Positions 8,325 through 17,571 of a stretch of DNA of 33,117 bases are shown here, piece after piece. The notes below the pieces were generated by a model. The model had not been told where the DNA came from. It saw nothing but the letters and a program-made list of their open reading frames with translations, and did no database searches. A program made the position numbers and the translations under genes. Numbering within the stretch: the stretch's first letter is position 1; each line of letters opens with the position of its first letter. Origin of the DNA: Actinomycetota bacterium (GTDB taxonomy: Bacteria; Actinomycetota; Thermoleophilia; Solirubrobacterales; Solirubrobacteraceae); the NCBI GenBank assembly GCA_005883415.1, contig VAWT01000158.1, forward strand, positions 1 through 33,117. Reading direction: 5' to 3'.

Positions 8325-9620
8325 CTACCCGAGCAGCTCGCGCGCCAGGTCCGCGTAGAAGCCGGCGGCGAACCCCAGGTCGCGGACGTCGATTCGCTCG
8401 TCGGCGTTATGAACGAGCGGCGCCACGTCCAGGATCGTCATGTGGCGCTGCGGAAAGAACCCGTAGGCCACGCAGTCGGGGAATGCCTCGCGAAACCAGC
8501 GGGAATCGGAGCCGCCCGGCAGTATCACCGGGACGGTGTCCGCGCCCGGATCGTTATCGCCTATCCAGCGGTCGATGGCATCCATGAGCGGAGAGGCGAC
8601 CGCCGAGGCGTTGCCCGTGGCCGTCTCGGTGAACTCGATCTCCAGCGGGCCGTCGGCGCCGAGCAGCTCCTGGAGGCGCCGTTCGGCCAGCTCCTGGCCC
8701 AGGCCAGGGGGGACGCGGCAGTCGACCTTCACGTACGCTCGGGAGGGGATCACGTTGATCTTCTCCGATGCCTGGGCCATGGTGGGGGTCATCGTCACGC
8801 CTAGCATCGGCTCGACCAGCGTCAGCAGCGCCGGCTCGACCTCCCGGATCCGGGCGACCGCCGCCTCGGGATCCGAAGGATCCTCCCCCAACCCCCGCAG
8901 TAGCGCCGCCGGGGCTTCGGTGACGTCGTATGGCGGCTGGCGCTCGGCCAGTGCCGTCAGCACCGGGGCCAGCTTCAGCAGTGCGTTGTCGCCCGTCCGG
9001 GGCAGCGATGCGTGGCCCGCGGCACCGCGCGCGGTGACCTTGAAGCGGAAGATCCCCTTCTCCGCGCAACAGACGCCGTAGCGGCGCCGGCCCCGGTACT
9101 CGAACACCTCGCCTCCGCCCTCGTTCAGGAGCATGTCGCAGCGCACCTTGTCCGGATGGTTCTCGGTCAGCCAGTGGGCACCCTTCGCGCCGCCGGTCTC
9201 CTCGTCGCACACGAACACCAGCTTGAGCTGCCCCCGAGGTCGCCATCCCTCGCTGGCCAGTGCCGCCGCGGCGACGGCTTCGGCAGCGACCTGGGACTTC
9301 ATGTCCAGCGCGCCGCGGCCCCACAGAAACCCGTCCGCCACGTCGCCCGACCAGGGATCGTGACTCCACTCCGACGCCTCGGCGAGCACCGTGTCGACAT
9401 GGCCGAGGAAGCAAAGCGACGGCCCATGATCCGTGCCTTCCAGCGTGGCCACCAAGTTCGGGCGGTCCTCGGTGGCGCTCAGAAGCTCGACCTCGAACCC
9501 GGCTTCTCGAAGATACTCGGCTAGGTATTCGATTGCGGGCCGTTCGTTGCCGGGGGGGTTGACGGTGTTGAAGCGGACAAGCCGCTTAAGGACGTCGGTC
9601 GTTTCGGCCTGCAGGTCCAT
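8325..9620 (-). CDS. M20 family metallopeptidase (ArgE/DapE/ACY1-like)
   Basis: VRFNTVNPPGNE, CFLGHVDTV, WGRGALDMKSQVAAEA, VFVCDEETGG, GAAGHASLPRTGDNAL, HNADERI. Confidence 0.92.
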   Translation of the reverse strand: MDLQAETTDVLKRLVRFNTVNPPGNERPAIEYLAEYLREAGFEVELLSATEDRPNLVATLEGTDHGPSLCFLGHVDTVLAEASEWSHDPWSGDVADGFLWGRGALDMKSQVAAEAVAAAALASEGWRPRGQLKLVFVCDEETGGAKGAHWLTENHPDKVRCDMLLNEGGGEVFEYRGRRRYGVCCAEKGIFRFKVTARGAAGHASLPRTGDNALLKLAPVLTALAERQPPYDVTEAPAALLRGLGEDPSDPEAAVARIREVEPALLTLVEPMLGVTMTPTMAQASEKINVIPSRAYVKVDCRVPPGLGQELAERRLQELLGADGPLEIEFTETATGNASAVASPLMDAIDRWIGDNDPGADTVPVILPGGSDSRWFREAFPDCVAYGFFPQRHMTILDVAPLVHNADERIDVRDLGFAAGFYADLARELLG

Positions 9621-9633
9621 CGGTCGGTGGAGC

Positions 9634-10566
9634 CTAACGCGGTGCCGGGGAGCGCTTGACGCACAGGCCGCCGAGCGAGCCCTCGATCACCAGCTTGGCA
9701 CCAACGGCGAAGATGATGATCCCGGCCACGATCACCAGATGGATGTAGCTGTATGCGTCGGCCGCGGCCAGCACCGGATCGGTGTGGACCCGCAGTCGTT
9801 CCTGGGCGGTGCGGGCCAGCTCGTCGAAATACGTCCACCACAGGCCGACGGTGGCCACAAAGCACAGCGAGAACAGGACCAGAGTGTGCGCGGTCAATGC
9901 TGAGCTGGCCTGGGCGCCGATGGCCACAATCGACTCTCCGAGACAGATGATCACGAACAGGCCGTAGCGCTCCGCGAAGTGAGCGACGGCGACGCGCTGA
10001 AGGCTGCGCAGGCGCTGCCGGGAAAACCAGGCCGGTCCCGCGTAGTCGATCGCCGCGGCCACGAGCCACAGGGCGGTCCGAGGCCCGGACGCCAGGAACG
10101 AACCGGCGATCAGGAGGGCCATCCCGACCACGACCGTGATCGCGAACCCGGCGATCGCGCTCCACTGCGCCCTTCCGGCTCGCGACGCCTGGGCATAGAG
10201 GGCGAGGTGCAGGAACCGCACCACGGCATAGCTCACCGCGAACAGCGTCCCGCGCTGCTCGAACGCATGGGGCAGCGCCAGGCCTGCGACGAAGATGAAC
10301 CCCATCGCCACCAGCAACACCAGCCGTAGCTCGCGGGCCTCGTCGTCGAATGCGTTGGCGACCCAGACGAACGCTGACCACGCCCACCAGACGAGCGCCA
10401 GCGCGAGCATCGACCGTCCGAACCCGCCCCACGTCGGGTCCCGCGCCAGCAAGGTGACGACCTGCGTGACCGCGAATGCGAACACCAGATCCCACAGCAG
10501 CTCCACCGGGCTCGTCCGCCGCTCGCGCGGAGCGGCCTCGGCCACCTGGTCGGTAACTCCGGTCAC
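9634..10566 (-). CDS. Low-temperature-requirement protein A (LtrA) family membrane protein, apparently C-terminally short
   Basis: SPVELLWDLVFAFAVTQVV, HFAERYGLFVIICLGESIVAIG, multiple hydrophobic helices; ends abruptly after IIIFAVGAKLVIEGSLGGLCVKRSPAPR. Confidence 0.85.
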   Translation of the reverse strand: MTGVTDQVAEAAPRERRTSPVELLWDLVFAFAVTQVVTLLARDPTWGGFGRSMLALALVWWAWSAFVWVANAFDDEARELRLVLLVAMGFIFVAGLALPHAFEQRGTLFAVSYAVVRFLHLALYAQASRAGRAQWSAIAGFAITVVVGMALLIAGSFLASGPRTALWLVAAAIDYAGPAWFSRQRLRSLQRVAVAHFAERYGLFVIICLGESIVAIGAQASSALTAHTLVLFSLCFVATVGLWWTYFDELARTAQERLRVHTDPVLAAADAYSYIHLVIVAGIIIFAVGAKLVIEGSLGGLCVKRSPAPR

Positions 10567-10590
10567 GCCGAGAGCGTACGATCAGCCGCC

Positions 10591-11382
10591 GTGGGCAGCC
10601 GTGAAGACGACCTCGAGCTCGCACTCGAGTTGGCCGACGTCGCGGACTCGATGACCGTGGAGAGCTTTCGGGCCGAGGGCCTGGTCGTTGAAAACAAGCC
10701 GGACCAGACGCCCGTGACCGAGGCCGATCGCGCGGTGGAGCGGAAGGTTCGCGCGCTGCTGGCGCAAGCCAGACCCGGCGATGTGGTGGCCGGCGAGGAG
10801 TACGGGCCGGGCGAAGAGGCAGCGGACGGCGGGCGGCGGTGGATCGTGGATCCGATCGATGGAACCAAGAACTACGTGCGCGGGATCCCGGTTTGGGCCA
10901 CGCTGCTGGCCCTCGAAGAGGGAGAGCAAATCACGGTCGCTGTGGCCTCGGCGCCCGCGCTGCACCGGCGGTGGTGGGCGGCGCGCCACAACGGGGCGTT
11001 CATGACGGACGGGGTGGGCGATACAAAACGGCTCCGAGTCTCCGGGGTGAGCGAGCTCGCGGAAGCACAGCTGTCGTTCGCGGGATTCGAGGACTGGGAG
11101 GCGAAGGGACGGCTCGACGCGCTGCTCGAGCTCGGCCGGCGCTGCTGGCGGACGCGTGCCTTCGGCGATTTTTGGGGCTACATGCTGGTCGCCGAGGGCG
11201 CAGTGGAGATCTCGTGCGAGCCCGTCGTCGAGCTCTGGGACCTGGCGGCGCCGCAGCTGATCGTCGAGGAGGCCGGGGGTCGCTTCACCGACTTGAGCGG
11301 CGAGGCCCGCGCCGGCGGCGGCAGCGGGGTCGGCACGAACGGCCTGTTGCACGAGGCGGTGCTCGAAATCGTGGGGTTGTAG
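10591..11382 (+). CDS. hisN: Inositol monophosphatase-family phosphatase, histidinol-phosphatase-like
   Basis: GEEYGPGE, RRWIVDPIDGTKNYVRGIPVWATLLAL, ELWDLAAPQLIVEEAGGRFTDLSG. Confidence 0.85.
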   Translation: MGSREDDLELALELADVADSMTVESFRAEGLVVENKPDQTPVTEADRAVERKVRALLAQARPGDVVAGEEYGPGEEAADGGRRWIVDPIDGTKNYVRGIPVWATLLALEEGEQITVAVASAPALHRRWWAARHNGAFMTDGVGDTKRLRVSGVSELAEAQLSFAGFEDWEAKGRLDALLELGRRCWRTRAFGDFWGYMLVAEGAVEISCEPVVELWDLAAPQLIVEEAGGRFTDLSGEARAGGGSGVGTNGLLHEAVLEIVGL

Positions 11383-11459
11383 GGCCAGGAGCCGCCGGCC
11401 GCGGCCCGCGCGATGAATGCGCAACCGCGGCCTCCGCGCCACCTTCCATACTTCACAGC

Positions 11460-12767
11460 ATGCAGCGGCTGTTCGGTGACGACGCACCGTCGCGCGCTGA
11501 CGCGGTGGCACCCTCCGGTGCACCGCTTGCCACCCGCCTGCGGCCCCGAACGTTGGACGAGTTCGTTGGCCAGGATCGGCTGCTCCAACCGGGCTCGGCC
11601 CTTCGCACCGCGATCGAAGAGGGTCGGCCCCACTCGATGATCCTCCACGGCCCTCCAGGGAGCGGGAAAACCACACTGGCCCGACTGATAGCGGAGTCCT
11701 CGAGCGCAGCGTTCGAGGAGCAGAGCGCGGTGCAGGCGGGCCGGGCGGAGGTCAGGGCGGTGATCGAGCGCGCGCGCGAGCGCCTGAGCACGAGCGGCAC
11801 AAGGACCATCTTCTTCCTCGACGAGATTCACCGGTTCAACAAGGCGCAGCAGGACGCCCTGCTCCCGGCGGTCGAGGACGGGCTGATCACGCTCATCGGG
11901 GCGACCACCGAGAATCCGTACTTCGAGGTCAACTCCGCCCTGTTGTCCCGCACCCAGGTGTATGTGCTCGAGCAACTGAGCTCGGCCCAGATCCGCACGC
12001 TGCTCGACCGGGCCGTCCACCGAGGCGAGTGCGGGACGCGGACGGTCGAGCCCGAGGCGCTCGAGTTCCTCGCCGACCGTTCGGGTGGCGACGCTCGGAC
12101 GGCGCTCAACGCGCTGGAACTGGCCTGTCAGACGGCTGGGGAGGGGCCAGGGTCCGACTCTGTGACGCTGGCCTACGCCGAGGACGCGCTCCAGCGCCGC
12201 GCGCTGCTATACGACCGCCAGGCCGACTACCACTACGACACGATCTCGGCTTGGATCAAGGCCACCCGAGGCTCGGACCCCGACGCATCGCTCTACTACC
12301 TAGCGTTGATGCTCGAGGGCGGAGAGGACCCGCGCTTCATCGTCCGCCGGATGGTCGTCCTTGCCTCGGAGGACATCGGCAACGCCGACCCCCAGGCGTT
12401 GACGGTCGCGACCGCGGCGGCGCAGGCGGTCGAGCACGTGGGGTTGCCGGAGGCCCAGTTTGCGCTGGCGCAGGCAGCCATCTACTTGTCGCTGGCGCCC
12501 AAGTCCGATGCCACCAAGCGGGCGATAGTCGCGGCCAGGGAGCTGATCAGCGAGCGGGGGGCGGACCTGCCGCCGAGCTATCTGCGATCTTCCACGCGCA
12601 AGCGCGGGGATTACGACAATCCGCATAAGCGTCCCGGTCACGTCTCGCCGCAGGAGCTGATGCCCGAGTCCGCGATCGGGCGCCGGCTCTACGAACCTGA
12701 CGAAGCGGAGGCGCGGCTGCGGGAACACCTGGAGGAGATCCGCCGGGCGCGCGGAAGGGGCAGCTGA
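11460..12767 (+). CDS. rarA: Replication-associated recombination protein RarA (MgsA) AAA+ ATPase
   Basis: MQRLFGDD...[21 protein letters not shown]...[16 protein letters not shown]...[50 protein letters not shown] track start at 10839 is an upstream read-through. Confidence 0.95.
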   Translation: MQRLFGDDAPSRADAVAPSGAPLATRLRPRTLDEFVGQDRLLQPGSALRTAIEEGRPHSMILHGPPGSGKTTLARLIAESSSAAFEEQSAVQAGRAEVRAVIERARERLSTSGTRTIFFLDEIHRFNKAQQDALLPAVEDGLITLIGATTENPYFEVNSALLSRTQVYVLEQLSSAQIRTLLDRAVHRGECGTRTVEPEALEFLADRSGGDARTALNALELACQTAGEGPGSDSVTLAYAEDALQRRALLYDRQADYHYDTISAWIKATRGSDPDASLYYLALMLEGGEDPRFIVRRMVVLASEDIGNADPQALTVATAAAQAVEHVGLPEAQFALAQAAIYLSLAPKSDATKRAIVAARELISERGADLPPSYLRSSTRKRGDYDNPHKRPGHVSPQELMPESAIGRRLYEPDEAEARLREHLEEIRRARGRGS

Positions 12768-12787
12768 GCGGGCTACCCTTTGAATTC

Positions 12788-13525
12788 GTGCCCGCCCAGG
12801 CCTACAGAGGCAAAGAGTGTGTCTGCCAGCTGCGCAAGGGCATCTGCGACCAGTCGTGTGTCGAGGGGATGCTCGAGACCAGGTTCTACATCGCCTGCCT
12901 GCGCCTGACCGGGCGGCGGTGCGTGGTCATCGGTGGCGGCGACGTGGGACTCGAGAAGGTCGAGGGGCTGCTGGCCTGCGACGCCGAGGTGACGCTGGTC
13001 GCGCCAGACGCCCATCCCGAGCTCGTGCAGCTGGCGCTCGAGGGCGCGATCCGCTGGGAGCAGCGCGAGTACGAGTCCTCGGACCTCGATGGCTGCCTGA
13101 TCGCGATCGCCGCGACATCGGACACCGATGTCAACGTCCGCGTGTTCGAGGACGCAGAGCAGCGGGCGATGCTGGTCAACGTGGTTGACGTCCCGCCGCT
13201 GTGCAACTTCATCCTCCCGGCGATCGTGCGCACCGGCCCCATCGCCATCGCTATCTCCACGGCCGGAGCGTCGCCCGCGCTGGCCAAGCGGATGAAGCGG
13301 GAGATCGGCGAGCTTTTCGGCGAGCCGTACGCGATGCTGGCCGTGCTCCTGAACGAAGCCCGTGGGTGGGCAAAGGCCACGCTTCCGAGTTATAAAGACC
13401 GCAAGGAGTTCTTCGAGTCGATCGTGGAGGGCGAGCCGGATCCCGTCGAGTTGCTGCGCGAGGGGCGCTTCGATGAGGTGCGCGAGCTGGTCGAAGACGC
13501 GATGCGGGAGCACGCTCCTGCGTGA
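12788..13525 (+). CDS. Precorrin-2 dehydrogenase / siroheme synthase N-terminal domain protein
   Basis: [35 protein letters not shown]...[48 protein letters not shown] at 12788 assumed, internal ATG at 12869 is an alternative start. Confidence 0.9.
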   Translation: MPAQAYRGKECVCQLRKGICDQSCVEGMLETRFYIACLRLTGRRCVVIGGGDVGLEKVEGLLACDAEVTLVAPDAHPELVQLALEGAIRWEQREYESSDLDGCLIAIAATSDTDVNVRVFEDAEQRAMLVNVVDVPPLCNFILPAIVRTGPIAIAISTAGASPALAKRMKREIGELFGEPYAMLAVLLNEARGWAKATLPSYKDRKEFFESIVEGEPDPVELLREGRFDEVRELVEDAMREHAPA

Positions 13526-14028
13526 GCACTGAGCCGGGCGGCCGCCTGACGCACGTCGACGAGCGCGGCCGGGCCCGCATGGTCGACGTGTCCTCCAAGC
13601 CAGACACCGAACGCCGCGCTCTAGCCCAGGCGGTGGTGCGGGTATCAGCCGCGACGGCGCAGGCGGTTGAAGCTGGTGACGCTCCGAAAGGCGACGTGCT
13701 CGGCGTGGCCAGGATCGCCGGGATCCAGGCAGCCAAGCGGACCGCCGAGCTGATTCCCCTGTGCCACCCGCTGCCGCTGTCGTTCATCGGCGTGGATGGA
13801 GCGGTCGACCCGGAGGCAGGCACGATCACGCTGAGGGCCGAGGCCAGAACCACAGGCCCCACCGGCGTGGAGATGGAGGCCTTGACGGCGGCGAGCGTAG
13901 CGGCGCTGACCGTGTACGACATGATCAAGGGCATGGAGCGCGGGGCCAAGATCGAGGAAGTCATCCTGCTCGAGAAGGCCGGTGGGCGCTCGGGCCAGTG
14001 GCAGCGTGGAGAGGGGCCAGGGCGATGA
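13522..14028 (+). CDS. moaC: Cyclic pyranopterin monophosphate synthase MoaC
   Basis: [25 protein letters not shown]...[28 protein letters not shown]...[28 protein letters not shown]. Confidence 0.97.
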   Translation: MSTEPGGRLTHVDERGRARMVDVSSKPDTERRALAQAVVRVSAATAQAVEAGDAPKGDVLGVARIAGIQAAKRTAELIPLCHPLPLSFIGVDGAVDPEAGTITLRAEARTTGPTGVEMEALTAASVAALTVYDMIKGMERGAKIEEVILLEKAGGRSGQWQRGEGPGR

Positions 14029-14747
14029 GCACCGAGCTGAGCGACGTTCTGGGGCGGGCGCGGGTGATCGACCTGAGCTATCCGCTGACCGCCGACTTCC
14101 CTCTGTTTCCCGCCTACGACCCGGTGCGGGTGGCGCAGAAGTTCTCCTGCGAGCGCGACGGTTTCTTCGTCAAATCGTGGGCGTTCGACGAGCACTCCGG
14201 CACGCACGTCGATGCCCCCGCCCATTTCGGCGCGGGTGCGCCGACCGTTGACCGCATCCCGCCCGAGGAGCTGATCCTCCCGGTTGTGGTGATCGACGTC
14301 CGCGAGCACGTCGAGCGCGATCACGATGCCACCGCCACACCGGATGACGTCCTGGCCTTCGAACAACGCCACGGCCCCCTCCCCGGGCGTTGCGCCGTGT
14401 TTGCGCTGACCGGGTGGGGGAGCCGCGTCCATGACCCGGCTGCCTACCTCAATGCCGATGACTCGGGCACTCTTCATGCTCCGGGCTTCAGCGAAGAGCT
14501 GACGGAGTTCCTCAAGGCCGAACGTCCCGGCGTCCGAGCGATCGGTCTCGACACCGCCAGCCTGGACATCGGCGCCAGCCGGGACTTCCCTGCCCACGTC
14601 AGCTGGCTGCCCAGCGGCCGCTATGGGATCGAGAATCTCGCCAACCTCGACCGGCTGCCCCCCACCGGAGCGGTGGCAGTCATCGGTGCACCGGCGCTGG
14701 CCGGAGGGAGCGGGGGACCTACTCGTGTCTTGGCGCTCCTGACATGA
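14025..14747 (+). CDS. Cyclase family protein (kynurenine formamidase-like)
   Basis: [61 protein letters not shown] overlap with moaC. Confidence 0.9.
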   Translation: MSTELSDVLGRARVIDLSYPLTADFPLFPAYDPVRVAQKFSCERDGFFVKSWAFDEHSGTHVDAPAHFGAGAPTVDRIPPEELILPVVVIDVREHVERDHDATATPDDVLAFEQRHGPLPGRCAVFALTGWGSRVHDPAAYLNADDSGTLHAPGFSEELTEFLKAERPGVRAIGLDTASLDIGASRDFPAHVSWLPSGRYGIENLANLDRLPPTGAVAVIGAPALAGGSGGPTRVLALLT

Positions 14748-14781
14748 GCCGTCGCCCCGGCTGCGGCGGCCAAGACGTCGA

Positions 14782-15291
14782 ATGAGGGCCGCAATCATCA
14801 CGATCTCGACGTCGGTCGCCGCCGGCCGCACGGAGGACCGCTCCGGCGCGGCGCTGGCCGAGCTGGCGGCTGCGGCCGGCGTCGAGGTCGTGGCCAGGGA
14901 GACCGTGAGCGACGATCGCCGACAGATCGAGGACCTGCTCCGGCGTCACGCCGCGCGCGCGGCGGACACCCCACTCATCTTTACCACCGGGGGCACCGGC
15001 CTCACCCCCGATGACGTCACGCCCGAAGCGACCCGGGCCGTGATCGACCGGGACGCGCCGGGGTTCGCCGAGGCGATGCGGGCCGAGTCGCTCAGGCACA
15101 CCCCGATGGGGATTCTTACCCGCGGCGTGTCCGGCATCGCGGGCCGCACGCTGATCATCAACTTCCCGGGGAACCCAAAGGCGGTCCACGAGCTGTTCGG
15201 AATCGTCGCTCCGACGCTCGAGCACGCGGTCGCGACGCTTCAGCGTGAGCCCGGGAGGGCCAACAAGGGTGCCCGACACGCCGGCCATTGA
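14782..15291 (+). CDS. MogA/MoaB-family molybdenum cofactor protein
   Basis: AAIITISTSVAAGRTEDRSG...IFTTGGTGLTPDDVTPEATRAVIDRDAPGFAEAMR...LTRGVSGIAGRTLIINFPGNPKAV. Confidence 0.93.
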   Translation: MRAAIITISTSVAAGRTEDRSGAALAELAAAAGVEVVARETVSDDRRQIEDLLRRHAARAADTPLIFTTGGTGLTPDDVTPEATRAVIDRDAPGFAEAMRAESLRHTPMGILTRGVSGIAGRTLIINFPGNPKAVHELFGIVAPTLEHAVATLQREPGRANKGARHAGH

Positions 15292-15955
15292 GCTGCGCGG
15301 CGTCGGACGCCGGTTCGGCGAGCGCACCGCGCTCAAGGAGGTCTCGGTACTCCTGCCGAGAGGCGCGACGCTGGCGGTGCTGGGGCGCAACGGAGCCGGG
15401 AAGTCGACGCTGCTGCGGATCCTGGCCACCCTGCTGAGACCACACGGAGGCGAGGTGGAGGTGCTCGGGGAGCCGCTACCGCGGCGGGCGTTCGCCGTTC
15501 GGCCGAAGATCGGTCTCCTGGGACACGAGCCGCTCCTCTACCGCGACCTGACCGGTCGCGAGAACTTGCAATACCACGCGCGCCTGTACAGGCTGCCCGA
15601 GGACAAGGTGGACCGGTTGCTGGAAGCCGTTGGCATGGAGCTCCGCGGGGACGATGCCGTCCGCTCTCTGTCGAGGGGGATGGTGCAGCGGCTCGCGGTT
15701 TGTCGGACGGTGCTCCACGAGCCGGAGCTGCTGCTGCTCGACGAGCCTCGAGCAAACCTCGATCCCGCCGCCAGCGACCTGGTCGAGCCCCTGATCGGCG
15801 GCAGCAACGGACGCACTCGGGTGCTCACCAGCCACGATCCGGAGGCGGCGATCAAGGAGGCAGACCTCGTCCTGGGGCTCAGAGACGGCCAGCCCGCATT
15901 TCTGGCGCAGCCCGGCGGGCTCGACGCCCGGCAGGTCAAGGAGCTCTACGCATGA
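15245..15955 (+). CDS. ccmA: Heme exporter ABC ATPase CcmA (start may be GTG 15269)
   Basis: Walker A GRNGAGKST, LSRGMVQRLAVCRTVLHEPELLLLDEP; followed by CcmB, CcmC and CcmD. Confidence 0.9.
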   Translation: MSPGGPTRVPDTPAIELRGVGRRFGERTALKEVSVLLPRGATLAVLGRNGAGKSTLLRILATLLRPHGGEVEVLGEPLPRRAFAVRPKIGLLGHEPLLYRDLTGRENLQYHARLYRLPEDKVDRLLEAVGMELRGDDAVRSLSRGMVQRLAVCRTVLHEPELLLLDEPRANLDPAASDLVEPLIGGSNGRTRVLTSHDPEAAIKEADLVLGLRDGQPAFLAQPGGLDARQVKELYA

Positions 15956-16623
15956 GCACAGTGCTGGCCGTCCTGCGCAAGGACCTACGGCTCGAGCTGC
16001 GCACATTCGAGACGCTGCCGGCCATGGCGCTGTTCTCGCTCTCCACCTTTGTGATCTTCCACTTCGGGTTCAACCAGGCAGCGATCGCCGGTCAGCTGGC
16101 GGCCGGGGTGCTCACCGTCACGCTCCTGTTCGCGGCGCTCCTGGGCGCGGGTCGGCTGTTCGTCGCCGAACGAGAGCAGGGCGGCTTTGACGCCTTCCTG
16201 CTGGCCCCGGTGGACCGCAACGCGCTGCTGGTCGCGAAGGCCGTGGCGATGTTCATCTTCCTGGCGGTGCTCGAGGTGATCGCCGTGCCCGCGTTCGGGC
16301 TGTTATTGCTGGGGCCGCCCCTCGGCCCGCGGCTGCCTGGGCTGATCGCCGTGCTGGCGCTGGCCGACCTCGGGCTGGCCGTGATCGGGACCTTCGTCTC
16401 GGCGATCGCGATCCAGACGCGCGCGCGCGACCTGATCGCGCCCATCATCGGGTTGCCGCTGCTGATTCCCGCGCTAATCGCCACGGCCCGGGCGGCAGGC
16501 CCGTTGCTCGCCGCCCACGGCTCAGGTTCGCCTCCAACCAAATGGATCGCAATCCTCGCTCTTTATGATGTCGTATTCGCCCTGATCGCCTACGCGGTAT
16601 TCGACTACCTTCTGGAGGATTGA
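15952..16623 (+). CDS. ccmB: Heme exporter protein CcmB
   Basis: VLRKDLRLELRTFETLPAMALFSLSTFVIFHF, REQGGFDAFLLAPVDRNALLVAK; ATGA overlap with ccmA. Confidence 0.92.
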   Translation: MSTVLAVLRKDLRLELRTFETLPAMALFSLSTFVIFHFGFNQAAIAGQLAAGVLTVTLLFAALLGAGRLFVAEREQGGFDAFLLAPVDRNALLVAKAVAMFIFLAVLEVIAVPAFGLLLLGPPLGPRLPGLIAVLALADLGLAVIGTFVSAIAIQTRARDLIAPIIGLPLLIPALIATARAAGPLLAAHGSGSPPTKWIAILALYDVVFALIAYAVFDYLLED

Positions 16624-16627
16624 CTCC

Positions 16628-17356
16628 TTGACCACGTTCGGCCGCGGGCTTCGCACCCTCGTCCTCGCCACGGTCCTGACCATCATCGTCGCACTGGCGC
16701 TGGTCTTCTTCTACGCCCCGCTCGATGCCGACCAGGGCTTCATCCAGAAGATCTTCTACCTGCACGTGCCGCTGGCGATCGTCTCCCTGTGCGGATTCGT
16801 GTTCGGAGGCCTACTCGCGATCGGCCACCTGCGCACCCGGAATCGGGCCTGGGACATGCGCTCCTACGTGGCGATTCACATGGCATTGATCTTCGGCGTC
16901 GGCGGCCTGATCACGGGGTCGATCTGGGCCAAGGCCTCGTGGGGACACTGGTGGGACTGGAGCGACCCCACCCTGACCTCGTTCTTGATCGTGCTGCTTC
17001 TGTTCGCCACCTACCAGCCGCTTCGCTTCTCGATCGAGGATCCCGAGCGCCAGGCCAGGTACGCGAGCGTGTTCGCGGTGGTGGCGGCCGCCTTCGTGCC
17101 GCTCAACTTCATCGCCGTTCGGTTGGCGCAGCAGTTCGTCCACCCGCGGATCCTGACGTTGGGGGGCGGCAACCTGCCCGGCTCGATGCGGCTCACGTTC
17201 CTGGTCTCCCTGCTGGGGATGGCGCTCCTGTATGCCACGCTCTGGAAGTACGAGATGACCGCCAAGAACGCTCGCATCCAAGTCCGCCGGCTGCGGCGGT
17301 CCCTGCTCGGCGACGATTCTGTCCGCCCGCTCGGCAGGAGCGCGGCTCCGTCATGA
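16628..17356 (+). CDS. ccmC: Heme exporter/cytochrome c biogenesis protein CcmC
   Basis: QKIFYLHVPLAI, GLITGSIWAKASWGHWWDWSDPTLTS (tryptophan-rich WWD motif); TTG start. Confidence 0.93.
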   Translation: MTTFGRGLRTLVLATVLTIIVALALVFFYAPLDADQGFIQKIFYLHVPLAIVSLCGFVFGGLLAIGHLRTRNRAWDMRSYVAIHMALIFGVGGLITGSIWAKASWGHWWDWSDPTLTSFLIVLLLFATYQPLRFSIEDPERQARYASVFAVVAAAFVPLNFIAVRLAQQFVHPRILTLGGGNLPGSMRLTFLVSLLGMALLYATLWKYEMTAKNARIQVRRLRRSLLGDDSVRPLGRSAAPS

Positions 17357-17571
17357 GCGCGCTGGCAGTCTCACCGGCGCTCGCCCCCGGCAAGGCAGCT
17401 CCTTACGTGATCGCCGCCTACGCGGTATTTCTGGCGATCGTGCTGATCTACGTGGCGATCATGGCCCGGCGGCTGACCCGGACCGAAAAGGACGTCCAGC
17501 AGCTCAAGCGCGAGCTCGATCAGCGTGCGGCAGCGGCCGAGCACAAAGACGAGCGGGAGCCCGTTCTATGA
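17353..17571 (+). CDS. ccmD: CcmD-like small membrane protein
   Basis: MSALAVSPALAPGKAAPYVIAAYAVFLAIVLIYVAIMARRLTRTEKDVQQLKRELDQ: single TM then charged tail, directly after ccmC with ATGA overlap. Confidence 0.8.
   Translation: MSALAVSPALAPGKAAPYVIAAYAVFLAIVLIYVAIMARRLTRTEKDVQQLKRELDQRAAAAEHKDEREPVL

Noticed and set aside
10839-11460. Long N-terminal extension of RarA (642-aa ORF)
   Set aside because: It lies in an alternate frame of the hisN-like gene, has low-complexity Arg/Gly-rich translation, and RarA has a normal ATG at 11460.
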